This document shows positions 1 through 7,552 of a stretch of 20,735 nucleotides of DNA, piece by piece. The number at the start of each line of letters is the position of its first letter. The stretch's first letter is position 1. The position numbers and the translations under genes were made by a program. Under the pieces are notes generated by a model. The model saw nothing but the letters and a program-made list of their open reading frames with translations, made no database searches and was not told the origin of the DNA. The DNA is taken from NCBI GenBank assembly GCA_938003565.1, contig CALKYB010000207.1, positions 1-20,735 on the forward strand, read 5' to 3'. The DNA is from an uncultured bacterium (GTDB lineage Bacteria; Bdellovibrionota_C; UBA2361; SZUA-149; CALKYB01).

Positions 1-1
1 A

Positions 2-424
2 CAAGTGTTGGGAGGTTTGAAGTATAGTGAGGATTTTGATGATACTCCCTTGGTGCCTTTCGTGGGGGTGCGTTTGCATGATACTTCTGGGAAGCTTCAC
101 ATCAGTTTAACAGTGCCCTTTGAGGCGAAGCTGAGCTATCATTTTGATAGTAGCTCTGTCGCATATGTTTTTGGAGATGTGCAGGGCGATAAATATTTTG
201 CTCACTCTTCTAGTTTTGATGAGGGATTTAATATTCAGGTTCATGAAAGAAAAATTGGCGCGGGTGTGAGAAGATGGTTTTCTCGTCATATATCAGCTGG
301 TTTAGAAGTGGGTAGTACTATTGATAGTCATATTGAGTTTAAGTCTGAACTACCCAGTGAGTTTAGGACTAAAGATGTAGAAGACTCGTTCTATTTAAAA
401 GCTGAATTGGACTTTGCTTTTTAG
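2..424 (+). CDS. C-terminal part of an outer-membrane beta-barrel protein (5' end outside the window)
   Basis: The reading frame is open from the window edge to the TAA-type stop at 422-424, so only the last ~140 residues are visible and the GTG at 5 is probably internal. The sequence alternates polar and hydrophobic residues in short amphipathic strands (for example VRLHDTSGKLHISLTVPF, then AKLSYHFDSSSVAYVFGDV) and ends in YLKAELDFAF. A terminal phenylalanine with alternating hydrophobics is the usual C-terminal signal recognised by the BAM machinery. This supports an outer-membrane barrel, but the family and cargo cannot be named from this piece. The thiol reductase gene follows on the same strand after about 30 bp, so the two may be co-transcribed. 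Confidence 0.6.
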   Translation, partial: QVLGGLKYSEDFDDTPLVPFVGVRLHDTSGKLHISLTVPFEAKLSYHFDSSSVAYVFGDVQGDKYFAHSSSFDEGFNIQVHERKIGAGVRRWFSRHISAGLEVGSTIDSHIEFKSELPSEFRTKDVEDSFYLKAELDFAF

Positions 425-454
425 CCAATTCTCAAAGATTTTTTGGACCTTAGA

Positions 455-2740
455 ATGATGCAACAACCTTTGTGGTGTTTGTTTCTGGCACTTAGTTTAT
501 TTCTTCACGATGCAGTTGCTCAGCAGCCTAGTGAGTATCAAGAGGGAAAAGGCAACGACTACGTCAAGGTTTCGTTGGTCTCAGATAGAGAGGTCTTTCA
601 GCCCCCTAAAACCACTACTGATCCCGTTGGCTTGCTAGGAATTAAGTTTGAAATTGAACCTGGTTGGCATATTTATTGGGAAAATAGCGGAGATTCTGGC
701 CTCCCAACAGAAGTGAAATGGAATCTTCCTGATACTTGGGAAGCTGGAGAGCTAAACTGGCCTGCTCCAGTAAAATTTAGAGAGTCCGGGGATCTTGTTA
801 CCTTTGGTTATGAACAGGAGGTGTTACTTTTCACTCAGGTCTTAGCTAGCCTGCCGGACGAGGGAAATATTAAAATTTCTGCAGATGTGAAATGGCTTGT
901 CTGTAAGAATTTGTGTGTGCCTGGAAAGACTCGGGTTTTTAAAGAAATAAGAATTTCAGAAAGTGAATCGCTCCGGGCTTCTGATGATTTTCAATTGTTT
1001 AAGAATGCACATGCGAAGGCGCCAGACCCAGTTGTTCCTGGCAGAGTAAAAATTGAATTTGATAAGAGCTTTTATTTTCCAGGAGACAAAGCACAAATTC
1101 TCTTTAGCTTTCCAGAACTTGAGAATGCAAAAGAGATTCGAGATAGTGTTCAAATTTTTCCGGTTTCATCTAAAGATGTCTCTGCTTTGGAAGGTTTCCC
1201 AGTTGAAGGGAGCACTAGTTTAGTATTGCCAGCTAGTATTTTGAGTTCAGCAAAGCCAGGAGTGTCCTACCTAAAGGGCACAATCCTTGTAAATCCTCTT
1301 CTCGCAAAGAAATTGGGCCTACCTAACTATTTTTCTTGGTCTGCTCCCGTACAAATAAAAAATGAAAAAGGCACCCCGCAGCTTGTTAATGCAATGTTTC
1401 CTAGCTCTGAGCGGATAGCATCTAAGAGTCTTAGCTCCCATACTGTTACCAAAGCAGAAGAAGCCTCAGATGTTGCCATGGTAGAGACCCCCACCGTAAA
1501 AAGAGAGGCTCCTTCCGGTAAGTCTATTTTATATTATTTGTCCTTTGCTTATTTGGGTGGACTTCTTTTGAACTTGATGCCCTGCGTCTTGCCAGTCTTG
1601 TCTATTAAAGCATTTTCATTGGTGGAGAATGCAGGGAAACCACGGAGTGAGAGATTGAGAGGGGCGCTGAGTTATGTAGGAGGTGTTTTGGCAGCCTTTT
1701 TAGTTTTAGCCCTAGTAGTAGTTATAGTTAGGCGAATGGGTGTGCATGTGGGCTGGGGCTTCCAATTTCAATCGCCTGTATTTCTACTTTTTCTTATTTT
1801 AGCAGTTTTTAGTTTTGCCTTTTCTTTTTTCGGATTCTTTTCGATTTCTTTACCCGGTCTTAAACAGTCAAGCGCTAGCTCGGGAAAGTTTACTGATTTC
1901 CTTGATGGAGTTTTAACAACTGCTTTATCCACGCCATGCACTGCCCCTTTTCTTGGCACTGCTTTGGCGTTTGCTTTTCTAGCGCCAGATTGGAGTATTG
2001 TTCTGATTTTTCTGACAATAGGGTTTGGCCTCGCTACCCCATTTCTGATTCTTTCACAGAGTTCCTCGATGCTGAAATATCTTCCCACTCCTGGAGCTTG
2101 GATGACCTATTTTAGGCAGCTAATGGGATTTTTTCTGTTAGCGACCGTTGTGTGGCTTTTAAATATTTATAGTCAGGTTAGCGCAGAGGGTTTTGGTAGG
2201 CTTCTTTGGATATTATTACTGTTGGGTTTTTGTTTTTGGGTTTACAAGCTCGAGGTACGCAACACTTTTAAACAAAAGTTGTTGAAGTTTGGACTTTTAT
2301 TGTATGTCGTTTTTGCCTTGGTTTTTTCTTGGGATATATTAGTTAGTGTAGCTTCAGAAAAGGGAACAGTCCAAGGTTCGAGTGAAATCGATTGGCAAAG
2401 TTTTTCTAAGGATCAACTTGCTAAAGCTAAGAAAGATAAGCGAGCAGTGTTTATTGACTTCACAGCTGACTGGTGTGTTACCTGCAAAGCGAATGAAAAA
2501 CTAGTGATCGAAACCCAGAGAGTTTCGCAAGCTCTCAACACTTACAATGTCTTACCTCTCATAGCTGATTGGACTCGAGGGGATGAGTCGGTAAGTGCAG
2601 CTCTTAGAGAGTATGGGGGATCAGGTGTTCCTCATTACGTTATTCTTTACCCCAACGGTGAGGTCTCAGAGGTGCTTAGTTCCCTTCTTACTAAAGAAGC
2701 CCTGATCACTGCTTTCAAGAAAGCGGCGAGCGGTAGGTAG
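455..2740 (+). CDS. dsbD: DsbD/ScsB-type protein-disulfide reductase, three-module membrane protein
   Basis: The protein passes electrons from cytoplasmic thioredoxin across the inner membrane to periplasmic disulfides. Three modules are visible, numbered from the ATG at 455 (761 aa). A signal peptide (residues 1-22, ending AVA) is followed by a periplasmic domain with the cysteine pair WLVCKNLCVPG (C150, C154). A hydrophobic CcdA/DsbD-like core carries NLMPCVLPVLSIK (C377) and TPCTAPFLG (C495). A C-terminal thioredoxin domain carries ADWCVTCK (C674, C677). All six expected redox cysteines are present. The large N-terminal domain and the LMPCVLP form resemble the ScsB branch more than classical E. 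coli DsbD; that branch includes copper-tolerance loci. The frame is open to a TTG at 443, but the double ATG at 455/458 starts the signal peptide directly. No strong Shine-Dalgarno is seen for any start. Which periplasmic partner it reduces is not evident. Confidence 0.9.
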   Translation: MMQQPLWCLFLALSLFLHDAVAQQPSEYQEGKGNDYVKVSLVSDREVFQPPKTTTDPVGLLGIKFEIEPGWHIYWENSGDSGLPTEVKWNLPDTWEAGELNWPAPVKFRESGDLVTFGYEQEVLLFTQVLASLPDEGNIKISADVKWLVCKNLCVPGKTRVFKEIRISESESLRASDDFQLFKNAHAKAPDPVVPGRVKIEFDKSFYFPGDKAQILFSFPELENAKEIRDSVQIFPVSSKDVSALEGFPVEGSTSLVLPASILSSAKPGVSYLKGTILVNPLLAKKLGLPNYFSWSAPVQIKNEKGTPQLVNAMFPSSERIASKSLSSHTVTKAEEASDVAMVETPTVKREAPSGKSILYYLSFAYLGGLLLNLMPCVLPVLSIKAFSLVENAGKPRSERLRGALSYVGGVLAAFLVLALVVVIVRRMGVHVGWGFQFQSPVFLLFLILAVFSFAFSFFGFFSISLPGLKQSSASSGKFTDFLDGVLTTALSTPCTAPFLGTALAFAFLAPDWSIVLIFLTIGFGLATPFLILSQSSSMLKYLPTPGAWMTYFRQLMGFFLLATVVWLLNIYSQVSAEGFGRLLWILLLLGFCFWVYKLEVRNTFKQKLLKFGLLLYVVFALVFSWDILVSVASEKGTVQGSSEIDWQSFSKDQLAKAKKDKRAVFIDFTADWCVTCKANEKLVIETQRVSQALNTYNVLPLIADWTRGDESVSAALREYGGSGVPHYVILYPNGEVSEVLSSLLTKEALITAFKKAASGR

Positions 2741-2791
2741 TTTTAATTTAAACGACTATCTATTTAGCTATCAATATGGTATTAAATCGAT

Positions 2792-4318
2792 TTGTCTTTT
2801 TCCATTAAAGAGAGTGGAGCTTCAAATAGCGTGAATAATCAAGATCTTACAGTTGGTAAGGACGATTCAGACTCTAAGTCCGAGTTCGTTAAGGATAGTA
2901 AGGGCTTTAACAAATTCTCGGCTTCCTTACTTTCTAGTTTTCATAGGGTTGATCCAGCCCCATCTCTTTGCTTGATGATTTGTCTGACCCTGAGCTTGAT
3001 TTACCTAAGGCCTCAGGCTTATCCCGGCATGGGATTTATCGGTAGTCTGAGAATTCCATTTTTTGTTCACTTGGTTACTGCTTCCCTCTGGTTGCCTTTT
3101 ATAGGTCGTAACTTTGCTTGGCCAATAAAAGCAATTTGGATTTTGATGGTGATCCAAGCGATCCGTGGCTTGTTTGGAGTTTACCTAGATCCGCACGATG
3201 CAATTGTTACCAATGACTTTTGGCATTTCAAAACCTTTCAAAATTTAATGACTCAGTTGCTCGGAGTACATTTTCCGATAGCGGCCTGTCTTACTTCCAG
3301 AAAAGCTCTCGATAGGGTGATTCTTCTTTTAGCTTGGATCTCGGGGATACTTGGTGTTTACGCCATTACTCATAAAGGAGTTGGTCCTGGCGGATTTATG
3401 GGGGATGAAAATGATTTTTGTTTCGTTCTTCTGGGTTTTTTACCAATGTGCATAGCCAAGTTTATGCTCAGTAAGAGTAGATTCCGACAGCTAGTCTATA
3501 TTGGTTTAGGATCTTTAGTGAGCCTTGGGATGATAGTTTCGAATTCTCGAGGAGGGATGCTTGGTATTCTTTGTTTGCTCGGGTTTTTATTCTATCGTTC
3601 TAGGAAGAAATTACTATTTTGTTGTTTAGGGCTGGTGTTTCTTGTTGCTTCTATTCCTTTTATGCCAGAGGAATTCAAGAAAGAGTTTCTCTCGATTCAA
3701 ACTGATATTTCTGGAGATCAGGGCACTGTTAAAAGGCGTAAAGAACTTTGGCAAGTGGCCTGGGCTGTTTATACTGAACCCCAACATATTCCATTCGGAG
3801 TTGGGATGAGTAACCTTCAATTTTGGTTTGGTCGATACGAGGGAGAAGTGTTGGAGGTAGTTGGAAGAAGTAAGGCGGGACGGGCTGTGCATTCGATGTA
3901 TTTTGAACTTTTGCCCGAGTTGGGATTGGCCGGCTTGTTTCTTTTTGGATCTTCAATAATTTGGTGTTTTAGGAGTAATAGCAGGACCGAGAGGTCGTTT
4001 GTTTCTTTAGAGAATAAGATCTCCTCGTTGGCAAGAAAGGAAAATTCTAAATTCTTAGAGCAATATGATCTGGAAAAGAAGGATCTCGATAAGGTTTTCT
4101 TTACTCTTTTTCAAGAAGTTAAGTTTGCTAGAATCGCTGCGTTTACTTTTAATTGTAGTTTTGTTGGACTGCTGGGAGCGGCAGTTGGTATTTCAGTTCT
4201 TTACTATCCGCCGGTCTGGTTATTTATGGCTCTCAGCGTAGCGCTTAGTTACTATGTGAAGCAGGTTAAAATGCATATAAATACTTTCTTCGAATTCTTT
4301 CCTGAGAAGCTAGACTAA
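2792..4318 (+). CDS. O-antigen ligase/polymerase-like multi-span membrane protein (Wzy_C type)
   Basis: This 508-aa protein has about ten hydrophobic segments after a ~55-residue hydrophilic, serine/aspartate-rich N-terminus. Two hallmarks of the Wzy_C (O-antigen ligase) family are visible: SNSRGGMLGIL at about residues 250-260, and HSMYFELLPELGLAGLFLF starting at H367, the usual position of the periplasmic-loop histidine and the following helix. These proteins join or polymerise undecaprenyl-linked glycans at the periplasmic face of the inner membrane. No glycosyltransferase or capsule genes lie next to it, so the glycan is unknown. The start is uncertain. A stop at 2783-2785 limits the frame; TTG at 2792 has no clear ribosome site, and GTG at 2831 has GTGGAG upstream and could be the true start. 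Its 3' end overlaps the convergent bufC gene by 9 bp. Confidence 0.78.
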   Translation: MSFSIKESGASNSVNNQDLTVGKDDSDSKSEFVKDSKGFNKFSASLLSSFHRVDPAPSLCLMICLTLSLIYLRPQAYPGMGFIGSLRIPFFVHLVTASLWLPFIGRNFAWPIKAIWILMVIQAIRGLFGVYLDPHDAIVTNDFWHFKTFQNLMTQLLGVHFPIAACLTSRKALDRVILLLAWISGILGVYAITHKGVGPGGFMGDENDFCFVLLGFLPMCIAKFMLSKSRFRQLVYIGLGSLVSLGMIVSNSRGGMLGILCLLGFLFYRSRKKLLFCCLGLVFLVASIPFMPEEFKKEFLSIQTDISGDQGTVKRRKELWQVAWAVYTEPQHIPFGVGMSNLQFWFGRYEGEVLEVVGRSKAGRAVHSMYFELLPELGLAGLFLFGSSIIWCFRSNSRTERSFVSLENKISSLARKENSKFLEQYDLEKKDLDKVFFTLFQEVKFARIAAFTFNCSFVGLLGAAVGISVLYYPPVWLFMALSVALSYYVKQVKMHINTFFEFFPEKLD

Positions 4319-4870
4319 CTTAGCTAGCTTTTTTCCATTCTCTTTGTAGAGATCTAAAGTTACTCCACCAGAGTTTAAGTTCACCTCTTCCTCAGACTTT
4401 CCAAGCGCTAGATCCCAAATTAGATGAATAGGATATTCGGATTCAAGCGTGAAGCGCTGAGCGGGATCAGTGAAACTGAGAATATACCAATACCACTCAA
4501 GCCTTGCTAGGTCTGGGAGGTAGGGTAGAGACGCAGCTTCCGGTCGAGTTTCGAGAACACTTTGCAAGTAGTTAGGAAACTGATCTCCGTAAATATTTAA
4601 GTCTGTGTCTTCAGGTGGATGCTTGGTGAAATACTCAGCAGCTAGTTGTTTGAAGTAATCTTTTCCAACTACTTTTGAGCAAGCGGAAAAAGTATCTTCC
4701 AATGCGGAATAAAGATTCGATCTGACTGTTTGTCGATAGATCCCAATTTGTTGAGTTGGGGATCTGGAAGAGTTTTGGTCGAGGTGCTCAAGTAGTAGGT
4801 CCGACGGGTCAAGTTTGGGATCTAGCAGAGCCTTTTTCATTAAGGTTTGAATTTCTGCAAGCGTTTTCAT
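4310..4870 (-). CDS. bufC: BufC/DUF2063-family partner of a bufferin maturase, short form
   Basis: The N-terminal half has the characteristic DUF2063 sequence: IGIYRQTVRSNLYSALEDTF (about residues 43-62), then a KDYFKQLAAEYFTKHPP segment and LPDLARLEWYWY. In bufferin loci this protein is thought to present the precursor peptide to the DUF692 maturase; the older label of DNA-binding domain is probably misleading. It is 186 aa, whereas family members I recall are nearer 230-260 aa. The protein stops soon after the EYPIHLIWDL segment, so most of the usual C-terminal region is missing or reduced. Its ATG overlaps the bufB stop (ATGA at 4867-4870), showing translational coupling. The stop lies inside the convergent polymerase gene (9 bp overlap). 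Confidence 0.88.
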   Translation of the reverse strand: MKTLAEIQTLMKKALLDPKLDPSDLLLEHLDQNSSRSPTQQIGIYRQTVRSNLYSALEDTFSACSKVVGKDYFKQLAAEYFTKHPPEDTDLNIYGDQFPNYLQSVLETRPEAASLPYLPDLARLEWYWYILSFTDPAQRFTLESEYPIHLIWDLALGKSEEEVNLNSGGVTLDLYKENGKKLAKLV

Positions 4871-5697
4871 TGTCTAATGATTGTAGTCGCTTTTGATGCT
4901 TCTTGTTCTAAAACCGTGAAGTGGGGAATGTCGTTGTCCCATTCTATTAGAGAGGGCGTATCTCCACAATGAGCAATTGCTGCTTTGTAAATTGTCCAAA
5001 CGTCTTCGGGAACTTCTCTACTATGAGTATCTAGCATATAGCCGTCTCTTTCTTCACCTCCAGCCAGGTGTATTTCGCCGACTCGGTCCGCCGGAATAGA
5101 TTTAATGTAGGCAATGGCATCGTCGCCATGGTTGTATTGGCTAACAAAAATATTGTTTACATCAAGCAAGATACCGCAATCAGCTTTTTCTGCGACAGAT
5201 GCTACGAACTCGCACTCATTCATTTGGGATTGTTCAAAAGATAAGTAGCTTGAGACATTTTCTATTAGGAGTCTTCTGCCAAGGAAATCTTGAATTTGAG
5301 ATATCCTGTCAGAGACATGGTTAATTGTTTCCTCGGTGTAGGGCAGAGGCAGTAAATCGTGAAAGTGAACTCCATGTGCCGAGGTCCAGCAAAGATGTTC
5401 GGAAACCCATCCAGGATCAAATTTGTCAGCGAGAGATTTTATCTGTTTTACATAGTCCCAATTAATAGGGTCGCTCGAGCCAATAGACATGCCGACGCTG
5501 TGCATAGTGATGGGGTAGTGAGAGCGAATCTGCTCTAGTTCTTTAAGAGATTCTCCTCCAGGTCCGAAATAGTTATCCGTTAAAACTTCAAACCAGTTAA
5601 TCGATGGAAGTTCACTAAGAACGTATTCTAGATGTTGCGGGCGCAAACCGATACCTGCTTTAGATATCGGTTTGTTTGAAAAGTTGGTACTGCTCAC
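4867..5697 (-). CDS. bufB: DUF692/MNIO-family multinuclear non-heme iron oxidase, bufferin maturase
   Basis: MNIO enzymes have a TIM-barrel fold with two or three irons and oxidise cysteines of precursor peptides; in bufferin systems they convert precursor cysteines to thiooxazole-type heterocycles. Expected ligand-type residues are visible (numbering from GTG 5697, 276 aa): H66 (TMHSVGMSIG), E100/H101 (SEHLCW), E146 (LIENVSSY), D179/N182 (LLDVNNIFVS), H210 (GEIHLAGG), D223/H225 (DTHSREV) and E252 (IEWDND). The family-typical AGIGLRPQH is near the start. The frame is open to TTG at 5709, but GTG at 5697 is preferred because GAGGGG lies 5-6 bases upstream. It begins 18 bp after bufA and overlaps bufC by four bases, so the three genes form one operon. 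Assignment to DUF692 is secure; the exact modification is inferred from the family. Confidence 0.93.
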   Translation of the reverse strand: MSSTNFSNKPISKAGIGLRPQHLEYVLSELPSINWFEVLTDNYFGPGGESLKELEQIRSHYPITMHSVGMSIGSSDPINWDYVKQIKSLADKFDPGWVSEHLCWTSAHGVHFHDLLPLPYTEETINHVSDRISQIQDFLGRRLLIENVSSYLSFEQSQMNECEFVASVAEKADCGILLDVNNIFVSQYNHGDDAIAYIKSIPADRVGEIHLAGGEERDGYMLDTHSREVPEDVWTIYKAAIAHCGDTPSLIEWDNDIPHFTVLEQEASKATTIIRQ

Positions 5698-5715
5698 AGG
5701 ACCCCTCAACTTAGT

Positions 5716-6009
5716 TTAAGATTTGGCGGGCTTCTCAGCGATTACTTTACCACCAACAATTTTTTCACAAGAGCCTTTTGGTAGATATACCCACTCTGTA
5801 GGATCTGAATCTTTGTCGGCTTTTCCACCGCAGTTGTGTCTGCCATCGGTAGATCCACAATCATTCTTACCCTTTTTAGCAACACCAGCACATTTTTCCC
5901 AGGCTGTTGGTTGATCTGGTACACCAGCATGAGCTTGAGAAGCAGCACTTAGTCCAATTACTCCAACAGCGGCGATTCCAAGAGCGGTTACATTTTTTTT
6001 AATAGCCAT
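5716..6009 (-). CDS. bufA: Bufferin precursor, DUF2282 family, exported cysteine-containing metallophore
   Basis: This 97-aa protein has a Sec signal peptide (residues 1-28, ending SQAHA) and a short mature region with four cysteines (C40, C51, C60, C81). The layout WEKCAGVAKKGKNDC, then GRHNCGG, then YLPKGSCEKI matches DUF2282 precursors, now called BufA-type bufferins. In this family some cysteines are modified by the DUF692 partner and the exported product binds copper, limiting its toxicity. Unlike most RiPP precursors it has a signal peptide, so modification should happen before export to the periplasm. The ATG at 6009 is chosen because AGGGA lies about 6 bases upstream and it begins the signal peptide. 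The frame continues upstream to 6123, but that part looks non-coding. It is the first gene of the bufABC operon. Confidence 0.93.
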   Translation of the reverse strand: MAIKKNVTALGIAAVGVIGLSAASQAHAGVPDQPTAWEKCAGVAKKGKNDCGSTDGRHNCGGKADKDSDPTEWVYLPKGSCEKIVGGKVIAEKPAKS

Positions 6010-6084
6010 ATGTTTCCCTATAGTTAGTTGCGGTAAATCTAAAACAACATAAATTCTTACTACTCTGACGAACCTACTCACCAT

Positions 6085-6114
6085 AATGTATATTTTCACA
6101 GCTAAATACATCAA
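6085..6114 (-). promoter_or_regulatory. Candidate promoter of the bufABC operon
   Basis: On the minus strand TTGATG (6114-6109) and TACATT (6090-6085) are 18 bp apart and lie about 75 bp before the bufA ATG. Each hexamer matches the sigma-70 consensus at four of six bases. This is a weak pattern match only. Confidence 0.25.
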
Positions 6115-6169
6115 AATAGGCAAATACCTTCTTATTTGACCAACTTAGGCTGGGCCAAATTACAAGCCA

Positions 6170-6197
6170 CTAAAGCTTAGACAAAGCCGAGCTTTAG
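6170..6197. repeat. Perfect inverted repeat, 8-bp arms with 12-bp spacer
   Basis: CTAAAGCT at 6170-6177 is the exact reverse complement of AGCTTTAG at 6190-6197. There is no T-run on either side, so it does not look like an intrinsic terminator. It lies about 160 bp from bufA and 205 bp from sodA and could be an operator or part of a small RNA; neither is shown. Confidence 0.5.
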
Positions 6198-6313
6198 ATC
6201 GGGTTCAGTCATACTACGCATATGGGCTGCAGAGGTTACAAGAAATTTATTAGAGTGTTGGTAACTACCTCTAAATTTGAAATATTAATCTAATTTTCCT
6301 CATTTCAGTTCTT

Positions 6314-6342
6314 TTGATTTATGAGCTTAATGGCGCTATAGA
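6314..6342 (+). promoter_or_regulatory. Candidate sigma-70-type promoter of sodA
   Basis: TTGATT (6314-6319) and TATAGA (6337-6342) are separated by 17 bp, each matching the consensus at four of six bases. Transcription would begin near 6349, about 50 bp before the ATG. A perfect inverted repeat AGGCTA-TGCT-TAGCCT at 6354-6369 lies just after that point and could be an operator or a 5' leader hairpin. Confidence 0.4.
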
Positions 6343-6401
6343 CGGGGCAATACAGGCTATGCTTAGCCTTAGAATTTATCGATATTTAGGAGCCAAATAG
6401 T

Positions 6402-7007
6402 ATGTCTTTCAAACTTCCCGACCTACCTTACGATTACAAAGCCCTTGAGCCCAACATTGATGCGAAAACGATGGAGATCCATCATTCTAAACATCATGCT
6501 GGATATGTAGCCAAGTTAAATGCCGCAATTGAGGGGACTGACCTTGGCTCGAAAGCCATCGAGGATTTACTCTCTGGTATTGGAGATGTACCTGAGAAGA
6601 TTCGAGGAGCCGTGAGAAACAACGGAGGTGGTCATGCTAACCATTCACTCTTTTGGCAGGTTATTGATTCAAGTGGAGGAGGTCAGCCAGGAGGAGACTT
6701 GGGTGCTGCTATAGACTCTGAGTTAGGTGGGTTTGATAAGTTTAAAGATAGCTTTTCTAAAGCTGCTGCTACTCGTTTTGGAAGTGGTTGGGCTTGGCTT
6801 GTGGTTAAGGATGGGAAGCTTTCGGTAGAAAGTACAGCGAATCAGGATTCCCCGCTAATGGAAGGAAAAACTCCTATTTTGGGTCTTGATGTTTGGGAGC
6901 ATGCTTATTACCTAAACTACCAAAATAGAAGGCCTGATTATGTTGAGGCTTTCTTTAAGATTATCAATTGGGATCAGGTCGCGAAAAACTACAGTGCCGC
7001 GAAGTAA
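6402..7007 (+). CDS. sodA: Superoxide dismutase, Mn-type by sequence
   Basis: The enzyme converts superoxide to oxygen and hydrogen peroxide. The metal ligands of the Fe/Mn family are all present: H27 (EIHHSKHH), H81 (HANHSLFW), D163 and H167 (LDVWEHAYY). The length, 201 aa, is normal. Residues that separate metal types point to manganese: GGGHANHSLFW and STANQDSPL with the glutamine (Q148) in the C-terminal half resemble E. coli SodA, whereas Fe enzymes carry the glutamine in the N-terminal half. There is no signal peptide, so it acts in the cytoplasm. The ATG has AGGAG 10 bases upstream. It is a single-gene unit: promoter-like hexamers precede it and a strong terminator follows. Actual metal use can still be cambialistic. 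Confidence 0.95.
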   Translation: MSFKLPDLPYDYKALEPNIDAKTMEIHHSKHHAGYVAKLNAAIEGTDLGSKAIEDLLSGIGDVPEKIRGAVRNNGGGHANHSLFWQVIDSSGGGQPGGDLGAAIDSELGGFDKFKDSFSKAAATRFGSGWAWLVVKDGKLSVESTANQDSPLMEGKTPILGLDVWEHAYYLNYQNRRPDYVEAFFKIINWDQVAKNYSAAK

Positions 7008-7021
7008 GCCTAGTTGAGACT

Positions 7022-7060
7022 CTCCGGGGAGCTGATTGCTCCCTGGGGTTTTTGCTTTTT
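7022..7060 (+). terminator. Rho-independent terminator of sodA
   Basis: An 11-bp stem (7022-7032 pairing with 7038-7048, including two G-T pairs) around a five-base loop is followed by TTTTTGCTTTTT. The T-run is only on the plus strand, so it serves sodA and not crcB. Confidence 0.9.
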
Positions 7061-7075
7061 AACTATTGCTCGTCC

Positions 7076-7444
7076 CTACCAAGCTTGCGCCAATCTCGCC
7101 CCAAGAGAAACAAGCAACAGACAACCTGTTACATGAATCATTGGGTGTAGGACTGCCCACGAAAATTGCCCTTTTGAGAGTAGTAACCAGGCCTCCAAAG
7201 AAAATGTTGAGAATGTAGTTAAGGATCCTAGAAATCCGATCACTAACATTTGTCTCAGTTCCTCTGAGAGACCTTTTTCAGAGCTGTGTTGATAGAGAAT
7301 TCCGATGAGTAGCGCACCAACAAGATTGACTAAGAGTGTTCCGATTTTAATTTGATGATCAGGGTTATTTAGATAGAGACTTGCTAGCCATCTTGAGGAA
7401 GCTCCAATTGAGGCACCAATAGAGATATAAAGAATGGCTTTCAT
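7076..7444 (-). CDS. crcB: Fluoride channel of the CrcB/Fluc family
   Basis: This 122-aa protein has four hydrophobic helices and the family motifs GASIGASSRW (residues 9-18), GTLLVNLVGA (about 35-44) and GFLGSLTTFSTFSLE (about 70-84), where the TTFSTF phenylalanines line the fluoride path. Fluc proteins work as antiparallel dimers that let fluoride leave the cytoplasm. One gene is present, so a homodimer is expected. The ATG at 7444 has GAGGA four bases upstream. Many crcB genes have a fluoride riboswitch; the short upstream stretch shared with the thiolase shows none that I recognise, but carries a 15-bp tandem repeat. The gene converges on sodA's terminator. Confidence 0.95.
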   Translation of the reverse strand: MKAILYISIGASIGASSRWLASLYLNNPDHQIKIGTLLVNLVGALLIGILYQHSSEKGLSEELRQMLVIGFLGSLTTFSTFSLEAWLLLSKGQFSWAVLHPMIHVTGCLLLVSLGARLAQAW

Positions 7445-7458
7445 TTTTCCTCAGTAGT

Positions 7459-7488
7459 TTCAACTGGCATAAATTCAACTGGCACAAA
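7459..7488. repeat. Tandem direct repeat, two 15-bp units
   Basis: TTCAACTGGCATAAA (7459-7473) is followed at once by TTCAACTGGCACAAA (7474-7488), one mismatch. It lies 14 bp before the crcB start, on the divergent side from the thiolase. It may be a tandem operator or a chance duplication. Confidence 0.6.
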
Positions 7489-7552
7489 TTGGATCGGGTC
7501 GATACAATCAGCATAGCAGACTGTTGACGTATTGTATCCGAGGTCCTGGGTT

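Larger units (their letters stand above)
6010..6401. other. Divergent control region between bufA and sodA
   Basis: These 392 bases have no convincing gene. The minus strand holds the frame-open but non-coding-looking extension of bufA (to 6123). The region contains candidate promoters for both directions, an 8-bp-arm inverted repeat near 6170-6197 and a 6-bp-arm inverted repeat next to the sodA start. It is the likely site of control for both the bufferin operon and superoxide dismutase. No riboswitch or RNA gene was recognised. Confidence 0.55.

Noticed and set aside
1768..2088. 106-codon minus-strand frame inside the thiol reductase gene
   Set aside because: It is the antisense of a hydrophobic, conserved membrane domain and has no recognisable motif or start signal.
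6010..6123. N-terminal extension of the bufA frame (38 residues)
   Set aside because: The extension lacks a ribosome site and precedes a clean signal-peptide start at 6009 with AGGGA upstream; it is probably leader sequence.
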